A DNA stretch of 64,000 bases, taken from NCBI GenBank assembly GCA_029938605.1, contig JAOZUO010000007.1, positions 19,134-83,133 on the forward strand, given 5' to 3'. Both the position numbers and the translations under genes were made by a program. A model generated the notes under the pieces. The model made no database searches. It saw only the letters and a list, made by a program, of their open reading frames with translations, and was not told where the DNA came from. The first letter of the stretch is position 1; each line of letters starts with the position of its first letter. This DNA is from Deltaproteobacteria bacterium (GTDB lineage Bacteria > Myxococcota_A > Polyangia > HGW-17 > JAJRWW01). Below are positions 1 through 8,421 of this stretch, one piece after another.

Positions 1-601
1 CCGCGCACCGTGACGCAAACACCGCCGAGAACACCTCTGGCAGCGACGGCGTCGACGGGGAGGGCTCGACCACGGTGGAGTCCCCGGTGGTAAACACCAC
101 GGCAAAAGGCTCGGCCAGAGGGCCGGCGGTGAAGCCGTACACCCCCTCCACCTCGGCCCGATGGGACAGCAGGGGAATAAGGGGCGTATGGGGACGCAAG
201 GTGACCGAGCAGTCCAGTAGGCTCACCCGACGGGCGGACGCCACGTCCTGGGTTCCGGCGGTCAGCCAGACGGTCTCCCGGGAAACGGCGTCCGGGTGTA
301 CGGGCGCGTCGAAGGTGAAGACCAGGACGCCGTTGGTCTCCACACCCTCGTCTCCAGGCTCCGGCACGGTGGACACCAGCTCCAGGGGCGGCGGATCCTG
401 GTTGGCCAGGTAGGGCTCGGAGGTGGGCCAGATGCACCTCGCCAGCGAAGCGCCCCATAAGAGCAGAAGGAGCACGGTCACGGGGTTCGGGCCCGATCGA
501 CGACCAAGTCGACGACCACGGCGACGACCAAGTCGACGACCACGGCGACGACCAAGTCGACGACCACGGCGACGGCCAGGTCGGCAGACAAATCGCGGCA
601 T
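1..601 (-). CDS. Ig-like (SbsA/Big-type) surface lipoprotein, truncated by window edge
   Basis: This leftward frame is open to the window edge (200 codons seen). After an odd N-terminus comes a hydrophobic stretch, VTVLLLLLWGASLARC, whose end resembles a lipobox (LAR|C), so I infer an exported lipoprotein. The segment after it contains a bacterial Ig-like pattern: PPLELVSTVPEPG, then a NGVLVFTFDAPVHPDAV strand pair, and a later FAVVFTTGD, as in SbsA-type Ig repeats of envelope proteins. From the first ATG the n-region holds three 8-residue Arg-rich repeats (RRRGRRLG). GTG codons at 481 or 475 would give an ordinary short signal peptide, so the start is uncertain. It diverges from the RNase J gene with only about 15 bases between the two first ATGs. 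The ligand is unknown. Confidence 0.6.
   Translation of the reverse strand, partial: MPRFVCRPGRRRGRRLGRRRGRRLGRRRGRRLGRRSGPNPVTVLLLLLWGASLARCIWPTSEPYLANQDPPPLELVSTVPEPGDEGVETNGVLVFTFDAPVHPDAVSRETVWLTAGTQDVASARRVSLLDCSVTLRPHTPLIPLLSHRAEVEGVYGFTAGPLAEPFAVVFTTGDSTVVEPSPSTPSLPEVFSAVFASRCA
498..569. repeat. three 24-bp tandem repeats
   Basis: Three perfect copies of a 24-bp unit beginning cgacgaccaagtcgac lie head to tail, followed by a degraded partial copy to about 584. Read leftward they keep the frame of the lipoprotein and encode Arg/Gly/Leu octads. They are either coding (Arg-rich n-region) or untranslated leader, depending on which start codon is used. Confidence 0.9.
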
Positions 602-616
602 GGACAGTATGGTATC

Positions 617-2323
617 ATGCGTCCGATGTCAGCGTCCGTGCCTCTTGAAGTAATCCCCCTCGGTGGCTGTGGCGAGTTCGGGCTCAACCTGACCTGCTAC
701 CGCTACGATGACGAGCTGCTCGCCGTGGACTGCGGGCTGATGTTCCCCGAGGACGGCATGTACGGCGTAGACCTCGTCCTGCCTGACTTCAGCTTTTTGC
801 GCGAACAGGCCGCATCCCTCCGAGGCTACGTGATCACCCACGGCCACGAGGACCACCTGGGCGCGCTGCCCTTCGCCCTGCGGGAAGCCCCCGCGCCGGT
901 CTACGCCACGGGCTTCACCTTGAGCCTCCTCCGCGAGAAGCTCGCCGAGAACAGCCCCGGGTACAAAGTCGAGCTCGTGGAGATCCACCCTCACCAGCGG
1001 GTGACCGTAGGGCCGTTCACCGTAGAGCCCATCGGAGTGGCCCACTCCATCCCGGACGCCGTGTCCCTGGCCCTGCGCTGCGGGGCCGGGCTGGCGGTGC
1101 ACACCGGAGACTTCAAAATGGTGGGCCCAAGCCAGGACCCGAGCCATGACCACAGCCAAGGCCACAAATCGCCTTTGGGTGGTACGGATATCGAGCGGTT
1201 CGAGGAGCTGGGGGCCGAGGGTGTGCTGGTGGCCGTGGCCGACTCCACAGGGGCCCTGGAGCCCGGGCTCTGTGGCTCCGAGGGGGACATCGCCGAGCCC
1301 CTGGCGGATCTCTTCGCCACCACCAGCGGACGGATCATCATGGCCCAGTTCGCCTCGAACATTGAGCGGTGTAACACCGTGGCTCGCCTCTGTCGCCGCT
1401 TCGGTCGCCGGTTGGCCCTCGAGGGACGCAGCCTGCGGCAGTACACCCGTCACGCCGAGAGCCTCGGCCTGGTCTCCTTCCCTCCGGGCCTGCGCGCCAC
1501 CCTGGAGGAGCTGCAGTCGTTGCCCTCCCGTCGAGCGGTGGTGATGGTCACCGGCACCCAGGGCGAGCCCGGGTCGGTGCTGCGGCGCCTGGCCCTGGGG
1601 GATCACCCCAACCTGTCGGTGCAGCCCGGAGATACGGTGGTGCTGTCATCCCGGATCATCCCAGGCAACGAACGCAAGGTGAACCGGCTGGTGGATCTGC
1701 TGTGCCGCCAGGGTGCCACGGTGGTGGACGCGGTACGGGACCGGCGGGTACATGTGAGCGGACACGGCTACCGGGAAGATCTCCGCCGCATGCTGCTGCT
1801 GCTCAACCCAAGGGGGGTGATCCCCGTTCACGGCCGTTACCGCATGCTCATCGAGCACGCCGATATCGCCCACCAGGTGGGTGTGGAGCGGGTACACATC
1901 CCCCAGAACGGCGGCGTCATCGAGGTCAATGACCAGTCCATGCGCACCACCGGTCAGGTGGAGGTGGGCCGCGTCCTGGTCGATGGAAAGGGCGTCGGAG
2001 ACGTTGAGGAGTTGGTCCTGCGGGACCGCCGCCACCTGGCCGCGACAGGCACGGTGGTGGCCCTGCTCACCCTGGACTCCTCGGGCGGCGACCTCGTCCG
2101 GCCGCCGGAGCTGACCGCCGTGGGGGTCCTCGGAAGTCAGGAGTACGACGAGATCCTGGGCCGGGCCACCCAAGCCCTGGCCAAGACCATACAAGAGCTG
2201 CCCCCCTCGGCCCGGGGACTTCCGGAGGAGCTCGCCGAGGTGGTTCGCCGCCGCCTGCGAGGCTTTTTCCGCAAAGAGCTGGATCGAAAGCCCTTCATCA
2301 TCCCCCTGGTCATAGAGCAGTAG
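617..2323 (+). CDS. rnj: ribonuclease J family metallo-beta-lactamase RNase
   Basis: RNase J degrades and matures RNA as a 5'-3' exonuclease/endonuclease in the cytoplasm. The N-terminal beta-lactamase core begins IPLGGCGEFGLNL, and the metal-binding signature HGHEDHLGALPF is intact near residue 75. Downstream HTGDFKM, the beta-CASP segment with VMVTGTQGEPGS, SSRIIPGNE and VSGHGYREDL follow in family order. The 568 residues match the usual length of about 550. A short hydrophilic insert (SHDHSQGHK) after HTGDFKM is not typical. ATG 626 gives the more family-like N-terminus MSASVPLEVIPLGG and fits a possible -10 box (TATGGT, 608-613). ATG 617 is the longest reading. Confidence 0.95.
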   Translation: MRPMSASVPLEVIPLGGCGEFGLNLTCYRYDDELLAVDCGLMFPEDGMYGVDLVLPDFSFLREQAASLRGYVITHGHEDHLGALPFALREAPAPVYATGFTLSLLREKLAENSPGYKVELVEIHPHQRVTVGPFTVEPIGVAHSIPDAVSLALRCGAGLAVHTGDFKMVGPSQDPSHDHSQGHKSPLGGTDIERFEELGAEGVLVAVADSTGALEPGLCGSEGDIAEPLADLFATTSGRIIMAQFASNIERCNTVARLCRRFGRRLALEGRSLRQYTRHAESLGLVSFPPGLRATLEELQSLPSRRAVVMVTGTQGEPGSVLRRLALGDHPNLSVQPGDTVVLSSRIIPGNERKVNRLVDLLCRQGATVVDAVRDRRVHVSGHGYREDLRRMLLLLNPRGVIPVHGRYRMLIEHADIAHQVGVERVHIPQNGGVIEVNDQSMRTTGQVEVGRVLVDGKGVGDVEELVLRDRRHLAATGTVVALLTLDSSGGDLVRPPELTAVGVLGSQEYDEILGRATQALAKTIQELPPSARGLPEELAEVVRRRLRGFFRKELDRKPFIIPLVIEQ

Positions 2324-2349
2324 GGCTGGGCAAGTCCGGAAATGTTCTC

Positions 2350-2355
2350 TATAAT
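2350..2355 (+). promoter_or_regulatory. TATAAT -10 box for MopE-repeat lipoprotein
   Basis: A perfect TATAAT lies just after the RNase J stop and about 46 bases before the next ATG. No convincing -35 hexamer is seen 16-18 bases upstream. The leader carries a strong Shine-Dalgarno (TGGAGG) at 2391-2396. Confidence 0.5.
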
Positions 2356-2401
2356 GGTTGATGGGTAGGTATTTATTAAGACTATTTCCCTGGAGGAACC
2401 C

Positions 2402-4219
2402 ATGAAACCCAGACTGAACGGAGTGATGGCGGGGTTGGGCATCGCGTTGGCCATGGGCCTGGTGGCGAACTGCGGCGTAGACACCGAATCCAACACGGGG
2501 ATCCGCTTGAACGTGACCTTGCACGAAACCGTCCCCACAGACAACGCCGCCGAGCTCATCGATACCCTGCGCTTCTATGTGGCCGTGGAGCACCCGGACC
2601 ACGCCGTCTACCTCCTCAACGACGCCGCGGCCGGCATCGTGGTGGACGTAACCGGGCACAACCTGCTGGCCGACCCCTATCAGCTCTTCCTGGCGAAAAG
2701 CGGCCCCGACATGAAGAAAGTCCGCGTGGTGGTGGTGGGTGAACGAAACGGCGTGGGCGTGCTGTACGGCCAGCTCATGGACCCCGCGTCCCAGCCCTTC
2801 GAGCCCGGCGCCATCGTCCAGCGCACGATCAAGCTGCGCCCGGCGGCCCATAGCTTTGACATGTCTTGGACCGTCACCGGCTGCCTGACCTCGTCCGAAA
2901 TGCGGGACCCGGCATACGAAGAGTTCACTTTTGGCAGCCCCACGGACATGGACTGCGACGGATGGGAGGCCTTCGAGGACTGCAACGACTTCAACGGGGA
3001 GGTGAACCCGGGCGTGGAAGAGGGCTATGACTGTGACGGCGTGGACAACGACTGCGACGGCATCATTGATCCCGGCGGAGACGACGACTTCGACGGGGAC
3101 AACGTCACCGCCTGCGCCGGGGACTGCAACGACACCGACCCCAATGTCTACCCGGGCGCCCCGGAGATCTGCGACGCCCAGGACAACGACTGCGACGGCA
3201 AGTGCGACAATGCAGACAACATCGACCTGGACTTCGATGGCTACGCCGACTGCGGCGACTCCGGCTCGCACATCAATCACGACACAGGCACCTGCTCCTT
3301 CGAGGCCATCCCCGACTGCGACGACACCGACCCCAACGTCCACCCGGGCATCATTGAGGACTGCAACGGCCGGGACGACAACTGCAACGGCAAGTGCGAC
3401 GAGGGGTGGGATTTCGACGGGGACGGCTACAACGAGTGCGGCTCCTGGGATCCCTCGATCGATCCCCAGGGTGGACGCTGCGAATCCATGGAGTCTAGGC
3501 TCGTGGACTGCGCGCCCTCCGACGCCGCCGTGTACCCCGGCGCCATGGAGGTGTGTGACGGGGTGGACACCAACTGCGATGGAGAGGTCTCTTCCGCCGA
3601 TAGCATCTGCTACCTGGAGGGTGCCGACGATGGAGACTGTACCCAGGGCCACATGGCCTGCAATGAGACGGAGGGGGAGATCTGGGGCGAGTGCCTCGCC
3701 GTGGGCACTGAGATGGCGCCGGCGGACCGCTGCGGTATCTGGCACCACTGCCTACCCAACCCCGACCCCGGCGAGTGCATGGCGCAGTCCATTCAGGAAG
3801 CAGACCTGGACTGCACCCTACGGTACGCAGGCGCCTACACGGCGAACCTGTGCTCCATCCAAGGCTACCGCACCACCTACTACCTGCCCTACGGCTTCTC
3901 CGATAACAACAACTGCACGTGGCACCTGCTCATGAATGGCACGCCAACCAACTACCAGGCCATCGGCCTGGTGGACCCGGGCAATGCGGGCCAGCAGCCC
4001 ACCAACCTGCTCCATAGCTGCGAGGCCGCTCTGGTGGTCATGCCCGACCCCGGATTGAATGTGAGCCCGGGAGATGTGAACGCTATCCTCAGCTTCTACT
4101 ACGACAACGGCCCCAACGACTACTACGCCCTCGAGCTGGCGCTCACCATCGAGCCCACGACCATTTGCGAACCCTGGGACGAAGCCCTGTCATGTGACAT
4201 CTCGCAACCCACCCCGTAA
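2402..4219 (+). CDS. lipoprotein with MopE-type metal-binding repeats
   Basis: A probable outer-surface lipoprotein of 605 residues. The signal peptide ends LVAN|C near residue 25. Residues of about 180-400 hold several copies of the Cys/Asp-rich unit DCNDTDPNVYPGAPEICD ... DNDCDG, the putative metal-binding motif named after Methylococcus MopE and common in Myxococcota surface proteins. The N-terminal 150 residues and the Cys-containing C-terminal 200 residues are not recognised. The start follows a GGAGG Shine-Dalgarno at good spacing. Metal (probably calcium or copper) binding is inferred from the repeat family; the physiological role is unknown. Confidence 0.85.
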   Translation: MKPRLNGVMAGLGIALAMGLVANCGVDTESNTGIRLNVTLHETVPTDNAAELIDTLRFYVAVEHPDHAVYLLNDAAAGIVVDVTGHNLLADPYQLFLAKSGPDMKKVRVVVVGERNGVGVLYGQLMDPASQPFEPGAIVQRTIKLRPAAHSFDMSWTVTGCLTSSEMRDPAYEEFTFGSPTDMDCDGWEAFEDCNDFNGEVNPGVEEGYDCDGVDNDCDGIIDPGGDDDFDGDNVTACAGDCNDTDPNVYPGAPEICDAQDNDCDGKCDNADNIDLDFDGYADCGDSGSHINHDTGTCSFEAIPDCDDTDPNVHPGIIEDCNGRDDNCNGKCDEGWDFDGDGYNECGSWDPSIDPQGGRCESMESRLVDCAPSDAAVYPGAMEVCDGVDTNCDGEVSSADSICYLEGADDGDCTQGHMACNETEGEIWGECLAVGTEMAPADRCGIWHHCLPNPDPGECMAQSIQEADLDCTLRYAGAYTANLCSIQGYRTTYYLPYGFSDNNNCTWHLLMNGTPTNYQAIGLVDPGNAGQQPTNLLHSCEAALVVMPDPGLNVSPGDVNAILSFYYDNGPNDYYALELALTIEPTTICEPWDEALSCDISQPTP

Positions 4220-4250
4220 CCGCGACAACGAGATGACCGCGACAACGAGA
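4219..4250. repeat. 15-bp direct repeat, period 17
   Basis: accgcgacaacgaga occurs at 4219-4233 and again at 4236-4250, in the gap between the MopE-type lipoprotein stop and the nagZ start. It may be a small slippage duplication. It leaves nagZ without an obvious Shine-Dalgarno. Confidence 0.8.
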
Positions 4251-4257
4251 ACCTGAC

Positions 4258-5331
4258 TTGCGAGAACTACTTCTGACCGCTGGACAGTTGCTGGGAGTGG
4301 GGTTTGACGGGCTGACCGTGCCTCCCTCGTTGGCCAAACGCATCACCGCCGGGCGAGTGGGCACGGTGATCCTCTTTTCCCGCAACGTAAAGAGCCCGGG
4401 CCAGGTGGCGACCCTGTGCGGGGATCTCATGGCGGCGGCGCCGCCGGACCTCCCGTTGCTCATCGCCGTGGACCAGGAGGGCGGTCGCGTACGACGGCTG
4501 CGAGAGCCCTGGGCGGACTGGCCTGCGGCCCGGGTCCTGGGCGAGACCGACGATCCGGAGCGCATCACCCGGGTGGGACACGCCATGGGGCGCGAGCTGG
4601 CGAGCTGCGGCATCCACCTGAACCTCGCGCCCGTGCTGGACGTCCACACCAACCCGGACAACCCGGTCATCGGTGATCGGGCCTTCGCCACTTCGCCCGA
4701 CGCGGCGATCCGGCGGGCTGCCGCCTTCGTCAAGGGGTTACGATCCGCGGGTGTGGCCGCCTGCGGAAAGCACTTCCCCGGCCACGGAGACACGATCAAA
4801 GACAGCCACAAGGACCTGCCCGTGGTGCACCACGGGACCGAGCGCCTCGACAGGGTGGAGCTCGCGCCCTTCGCCGCCCTGGCGCCGGACCTGCCGGCCA
4901 TGATGACAGCGCACGTGATCTACGAGGCCTGGGACCCCGACCAGCCGGCCACCCTGAGCAAAACCGTGATCCAGGGCGTGCTCCGCCGTCGGCTGGGCTT
5001 TGAGGGGCTGATCCTCTCCGACGACATGGAGATGAGCGCCGTGGCGGACCTGGCCGAGCCCGAGGACCTGGCCGAGCGGTGCCTGCTAGCCGGCGTGGAT
5101 CTCATCTCCAACTGCCACGACACGGCCCGCCAGGAGCGCATGATCGGAGCGCTGGTGCGTAGAGCCGAGAGAGACAGCGCCTTTGCCGAGCGGTTACGGG
5201 AATCAGCGGCCCGGGTGGCCACGTTCAAGCGACTCCACTGCGCCGGCTCCGATCGCCCCGACCCGGAAGCCGCCGAGAAGCTCGCCCGGGACGAATCCCA
5301 CCACATGCTGGCCGCAGAGCTGCGCGCCTGA
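4258..5331 (+). CDS. nagZ: beta-N-acetylhexosaminidase (GH3, NagZ type)
   Basis: NagZ removes N-acetylglucosamine from muropeptides during cell-wall recycling in the cytoplasm. The 357-residue single-domain GH3 barrel shows VDQEGGRVRRL, NLAPVLDVHTNPDNPVIGDR, the family signature KHFPGHGDTIKDSHKDLP with its catalytic His/Asp loop, and SDDMEMSAV carrying the probable nucleophile Asp. No signal peptide is present, as expected for NagZ rather than for secreted GH3 enzymes. The family N-terminus (GQLLGVGFDG) requires a start near the TTG given here; the ATG at 4233 runs into a stop. No good Shine-Dalgarno is visible. Confidence 0.93.
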   Translation: MRELLLTAGQLLGVGFDGLTVPPSLAKRITAGRVGTVILFSRNVKSPGQVATLCGDLMAAAPPDLPLLIAVDQEGGRVRRLREPWADWPAARVLGETDDPERITRVGHAMGRELASCGIHLNLAPVLDVHTNPDNPVIGDRAFATSPDAAIRRAAAFVKGLRSAGVAACGKHFPGHGDTIKDSHKDLPVVHHGTERLDRVELAPFAALAPDLPAMMTAHVIYEAWDPDQPATLSKTVIQGVLRRRLGFEGLILSDDMEMSAVADLAEPEDLAERCLLAGVDLISNCHDTARQERMIGALVRRAERDSAFAERLRESAARVATFKRLHCAGSDRPDPEAAEKLARDESHHMLAAELRA

Positions 5332-5490
5332 TGTGGGCGAGCCGGGGGACTGGTCTTGCTCACCGTACTGTGGGGCTCTGCTCATCATTATTCGCAGCCG
5401 CTAAGCCCACCTTTTCTGGGGAATCTTCCCTGGTTAGATCCCGCCCGGGTGAAAATTTGACACCTGATCTCAAGATGTTACCGTCACATC

Positions 5491-6333
5491 ATGGAAGCCA
5501 CAGTACGCAAGGAAGGCGCCGCCATCAGCGCGGCCACGAACGCTGGAAAGCTTCACTTCGTCACTGACAGCGGGCAGCAGATGCTCATGCAGGGCGATTG
5601 CATGGAGGTCATGGAGCGGCTCCCCGCCGAGAGCGTGGATCTCATCTTCGCGGACCCGCCCTACTTCCTGTCCAACGGCGGCATGACCTGCAAGTCGGGA
5701 CGCATGGTCAAGGTGGACAAGGGTGCCTGGGATCGCAGCCAGGGCCCCGAGGCCAACCACGAGTTCAACCTCGCCTGGTTGAAGGCCTGTCAGCGTGTGC
5801 TCACCCCGAACGGGTCCATCTTCGTGTCGGGCACCCGCCACGCGATCTTCTCGGTGGGATACGCCATGCAGCAGCTTGGCTACAAGGTGCTCAATGATAT
5901 CGCCTGGTTCAAGGTCAACCCTCCGCCGAACCTGTCCTGCCGGTACTTCACCCACGCCACCGAGACCATCATCTGGGCGGCCCGGGATTTGCAATCAAAG
6001 CACTACTTCGACTACCCGCTCATGAAAGAAGAGAACGGCGGCAAGCAGATGAAGAGTCTGTGGTCCATCAAACCGCCCTACAAGTCCGAAAAGCGCTTCG
6101 GCAAGCACCCTACGCAGAAACCCGTAGCTCTCCTGTCCCGGATCATCCGCGCGGCCTCGCGCCCCGGAGACCTGGTGTTAGACCCCTTCAACGGCTCAGG
6201 CACCACCGGCGTAGTGGCCACCGCCCTGGACCGGTCCTACGTGGGCGTGGAGCTGGACAAAAAGTATCTGGATCTTTCCGCCAAGCGACTACAAGATCCC
6301 CAGGGGGACCTGGACGCCATGGCCCGCTCCTAA
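5491..6333 (+). CDS. DNA adenine-N6 methyltransferase, DpnA/MboI-B type (orphan)
   Basis: A 280-residue beta-class adenine methyltransferase: the catalytic motif DPPYFLSNGGMTCKSGR (DPPY at 55-58) precedes the SAM-binding motif DPFNGSGTTGVV near residue 235. The segment NPPPNLSCRYFTHATETI and GKHPTQKP resemble, from memory, DpnA (M2.DpnII), which methylates GATC, so GATC-like specificity is inferred. No restriction endonuclease or second methyltransferase gene is adjacent, so it is probably a solitary epigenetic or protective enzyme. A TTGACA at 5457-5462 upstream is a possible -35, but no good -10 follows. Confidence 0.9.
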   Translation: MEATVRKEGAAISAATNAGKLHFVTDSGQQMLMQGDCMEVMERLPAESVDLIFADPPYFLSNGGMTCKSGRMVKVDKGAWDRSQGPEANHEFNLAWLKACQRVLTPNGSIFVSGTRHAIFSVGYAMQQLGYKVLNDIAWFKVNPPPNLSCRYFTHATETIIWAARDLQSKHYFDYPLMKEENGGKQMKSLWSIKPPYKSEKRFGKHPTQKPVALLSRIIRAASRPGDLVLDPFNGSGTTGVVATALDRSYVGVELDKKYLDLSAKRLQDPQGDLDAMARS

Positions 6334-6386
6334 GTAAGCCCCCCGCTCCTAAGGCCCCCCGCTCCTGACCAACCGCTCCTGACCCA

Positions 6387-6419
6387 AAATAAAAAAACCA
6401 CCATCAAAAGATGGTGGTT
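6387..6419 (-). terminator. Rho-independent terminator (leftward)
   Basis: A perfect 10-bp stem (aaccaccatc / gatggtggtt) with a four-base loop at 6396-6419 is followed on the minus strand by TTTTTTTATTTT. There is no T-run on the plus side, so it ends leftward transcription. Confidence 0.85.
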
Positions 6420-6567
6420 CAAAATGCGATGGAGAATAGAGGGAAGACCAATGGGGGGACTGGGGAGGGGGAAAGGCTGGGCCCCCTCTATCTCCATCGT
6501 ATCCTTGTGCTAATTTGACGCTCTGTTCGACAACCTCTGGCGAGTATCTTGTCCTCGCGGTTACGAT
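6388..6567 (-). ncRNA. candidate structured small RNA, about 180 nt
   Basis: Reading leftward, a promoter-like pair (6574-6603) is followed about 180 bases later by a strong Rho-independent terminator. Between them are two further structures. A possible H-type pseudoknot pairs GCGAG (6558-6554) with CTCGC (6544-6540), while GACAA (6553-6549) in its loop pairs with TTGTC (6533-6529). A long hairpin follows, pairing 6484-6499 with 6427-6443 over 16 bp with one bulge. No known family (6S, SRP, riboswitch) was recognised. An in-frame ATG with an AAGGA upstream lies at the foot of the hairpin (6499-6497), but its Pro-rich reading runs through the terminator, so I favour a non-coding RNA. It could also be the 3' end of the DUF3592 mRNA. 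Confidence 0.4.
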
Positions 6568-6573
6568 CTAGTT

Positions 6574-6603
6574 GTATTATTGCGTCTCAGTGAAATTTTG
6601 CAA
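6574..6603 (-). promoter_or_regulatory. candidate sigma-70-type promoter for small RNA
   Basis: On the minus strand TTGCAA (6603-6598) and TAATAC (6579-6574) are separated by 18 bp in an AT-rich patch downstream of the DUF3592 stop. Transcription would start near 6567. Confidence 0.4.
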
Positions 6604-6681
6604 GGCTTTTTTCATCCGATCGATACAGTTGTGTACAAGTACTTCATAACACGAGGGTTTTTGCGATGCGCCTTACCGTTG

Positions 6682-7293
6682 TTACACGATCTCTTGGCGT
6701 ACGTGCGCGCGCTTAAGCAATAAAGCGACGATGAGCCAGAGCAACCCGAGCCCCAACATGGCAAATCCAAGCACGAGCGTTAGTACGGAAGGGTAGTCCA
6801 AAAAGACCGTCGCTTGGCCAGGGTCCTTGGGATTCACCCACACCTGGACAGCCCCCTTGTTGAGGCGCTTACCCAAAAACTCCTGGGCATCCTTAGCAGA
6901 CTCAAATTCCCGGGTCGGACTGTCTGCAATTCGGGTAATCCGTCGGGTTTTCTGTCGGGTTTTCCAAGGGAAAGTGTAGGTAATTCGAACGATCCACACC
7001 CGCTTTTTGCTTTTGAGGGGCCAGCCGCGGGTGACCACCTTGGAGAAGATCCGCCGCTGAGAACGTTTGACCAGATAGTCCCTCCGGGTCTCACCCCGAC
7101 CCGACATGCGCAGCTTGGTGCGCCGCTCCACCGCGCTCGAGAGCGTCCCCTTCACGGATGTCCAAGTACGACGCCGCATAAAGGTCTGAAAGGGCGTCAA
7201 ACCATCGAGCAGCAGGGCGGTGATCCCGGCCAGGCACAGCACCGTCGGTAGAAGCGGCGAGGTGAACCAGGGACGTGTGGGAGCTGGGGGCAT
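6682..7293 (-). CDS. DUF3592-like membrane protein
   Basis: 203 residues with a membrane segment near residues 15-32 (LLPTVLCLAGITALLLDGL) and a second near 168-192 (VLTLVLGFAMLGLGLLWLIV). The soluble part between them ends VWVNPKDPGQATVFLDY, the typical end of DUF3592 domains. The long basic linker (TRRDYLVKRSQRR) is larger than in many members. Function is unknown for the family. It is a single leftward gene diverging from carbamate kinase. Confidence 0.65.
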   Translation of the reverse strand: MPPAPTRPWFTSPLLPTVLCLAGITALLLDGLTPFQTFMRRRTWTSVKGTLSSAVERRTKLRMSGRGETRRDYLVKRSQRRIFSKVVTRGWPLKSKKRVWIVRITYTFPWKTRQKTRRITRIADSPTREFESAKDAQEFLGKRLNKGAVQVWVNPKDPGQATVFLDYPSVLTLVLGFAMLGLGLLWLIVALLLKRAHVRQEIV

Positions 7294-7382
7294 AGAAACC
7301 GCAGTATGAGAGATCCACCGCTATTCGTCCAGTCTCTCCCTACGCCTCTCACTACGTATGTAGCGTCAACGTCTATGGGGGC

Positions 7383-7410
7383 TTGCTTGGCCCCGCAAAA
7401 ACGCTATTGT
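7383..7410 (+). promoter_or_regulatory. candidate promoter for carbamate kinase
   Basis: TTGCTT (7383-7388) and TATTGT (7405-7410) are spaced 16 bp, placing the mRNA start near 7417. This supports the ATG at 7453 over a longer upstream reading from 7306. Confidence 0.35.
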
Positions 7411-7452
7411 CGTCAGATACTCACCCAAGCCGTCCTAGAGGAACCACCGCAC

Positions 7453-8421
7453 ATGACGACTCCGCAAAATGACAACCCCGTCGCCCTGGTGGCACTGGGC
7501 GGCCACGCTTTCATGGAGCGAGGCCAGAAGGGCACCATCAAAGAGCACGAGACCGCCGCGGTTAAGATCTGCGACGCGATGATGCTCCTGGTGGAACGAG
7601 GATACAACCTCGTGATCACCCACGGCAACGGCCCCCAGGTGGGCAACCTCCTGCTGCAGAACGAGGCGTGCAAGGACGACGTGGTCCCTATGCCCCTGGA
7701 CGTGCTCGTGGCGCAGACCGAGGGCAGCCTGGGCTACATCCTGCAAAACGCCCTCCTCAACCAACTGCGCAAGCGGTCCATCAAGCGGTACGTGCTCACG
7801 GTGGTCACCCAGGTGCAGGTGGACCAGGACGATCCCGCCTTCGACAACCCCACCAAGCCCATCGGGCCCTTCCTGACCAAGGAGGAGGCCCTCCGACGGG
7901 CCCGGGAGCTGGATTGGGACGTGGTGGAGGACGCGGGCCGGGGCTGGAGGCGCAGGGTGCCTTCGCCCAAGCCCCTGAAGATCATCCAGCGCGACTCCAT
8001 CCGCGCGGCGGCGGAGCTGGGTAACATCGTCATCGCCGGCGGCGGCGGCGGCATCCCCATCACCAAGGACCGGGAGACGGGAGAGTACAAGGGCGTAGAA
8101 GCGGTGATCGACAAGGACTACACCTCGGCCCTGCTGGCCCATCAGGTCAAAGCTGATCTCTTCTGCATCCTGACCGAGGTTCCCCAGGTATATCTGAACT
8201 ATAACCAGCCGGACCAACGCCCCCTCGGAGCGCTGACCGTGGAGATGGTGCGCAGCCAGATGGCCGCCGGCCACTTCCCGGCCGGGAGCATGGGGCCGAA
8301 GATCCAGTCCATCCTCAACTACCTGGAGTCCGGTGGCAAACGGGCGCTGATCACCAACCCCGAGACCCTCCCTGCTGCCCTCGACGGCGCCGGCGGCACT
8401 CACTTCGTTGGGGCCTGCTAA
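7453..8421 (+). CDS. arcC: carbamate kinase
   Basis: Carbamate kinase interconverts carbamoyl phosphate plus ADP with carbamate, ammonia and ATP. The 322 residues match the family length of about 310. Visible motifs are VALGGHAF near the N-terminus (most members read GGNAL, so Asn to His is a deviation), THGNGPQVGNLLLQNE, IGPFLTKEEA, the nucleotide-binding AGGGGGIPI, VIDKDYTSALLA and a C-terminal GSMGPKI. The start is preceded by AGAGGA. No arginine deiminase or ornithine transcarbamylase gene is nearby, so an ATP-forming role in arginine catabolism cannot be read from context. Confidence 0.93.
   Translation: MTTPQNDNPVALVALGGHAFMERGQKGTIKEHETAAVKICDAMMLLVERGYNLVITHGNGPQVGNLLLQNEACKDDVVPMPLDVLVAQTEGSLGYILQNALLNQLRKRSIKRYVLTVVTQVQVDQDDPAFDNPTKPIGPFLTKEEALRRARELDWDVVEDAGRGWRRRVPSPKPLKIIQRDSIRAAAELGNIVIAGGGGGIPITKDRETGEYKGVEAVIDKDYTSALLAHQVKADLFCILTEVPQVYLNYNQPDQRPLGALTVEMVRSQMAAGHFPAGSMGPKIQSILNYLESGGKRALITNPETLPAALDGAGGTHFVGAC

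Noticed and set aside
1646..3748. 700-codon open frame on the minus strand opposite rnj and the MopE-type lipoprotein
   Set aside because: Crosses two well-supported plus-strand genes and reads as Val/Gly/His-rich low-complexity, a mirror of their codon bias.
6388..6499. Small protein starting at ATG 6499 (minus) behind AAGGA
   Set aside because: The reading is Pro-rich, runs through the terminator hairpin and uses the foot of a stable stem as start.
6388..6567. 6S or SRP RNA
   Set aside because: Length fits 6S, but the 5' and 3' ends do not form a closing stem with a central bubble, and the SRP GGAA-type apical loop is absent.
7306..7452. N-terminal extension of carbamate kinase from ATG 7306
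   Set aside because: It would cover a promoter-like region and add 49 residues absent from the family; the AGAGGA site fits ATG 7453.
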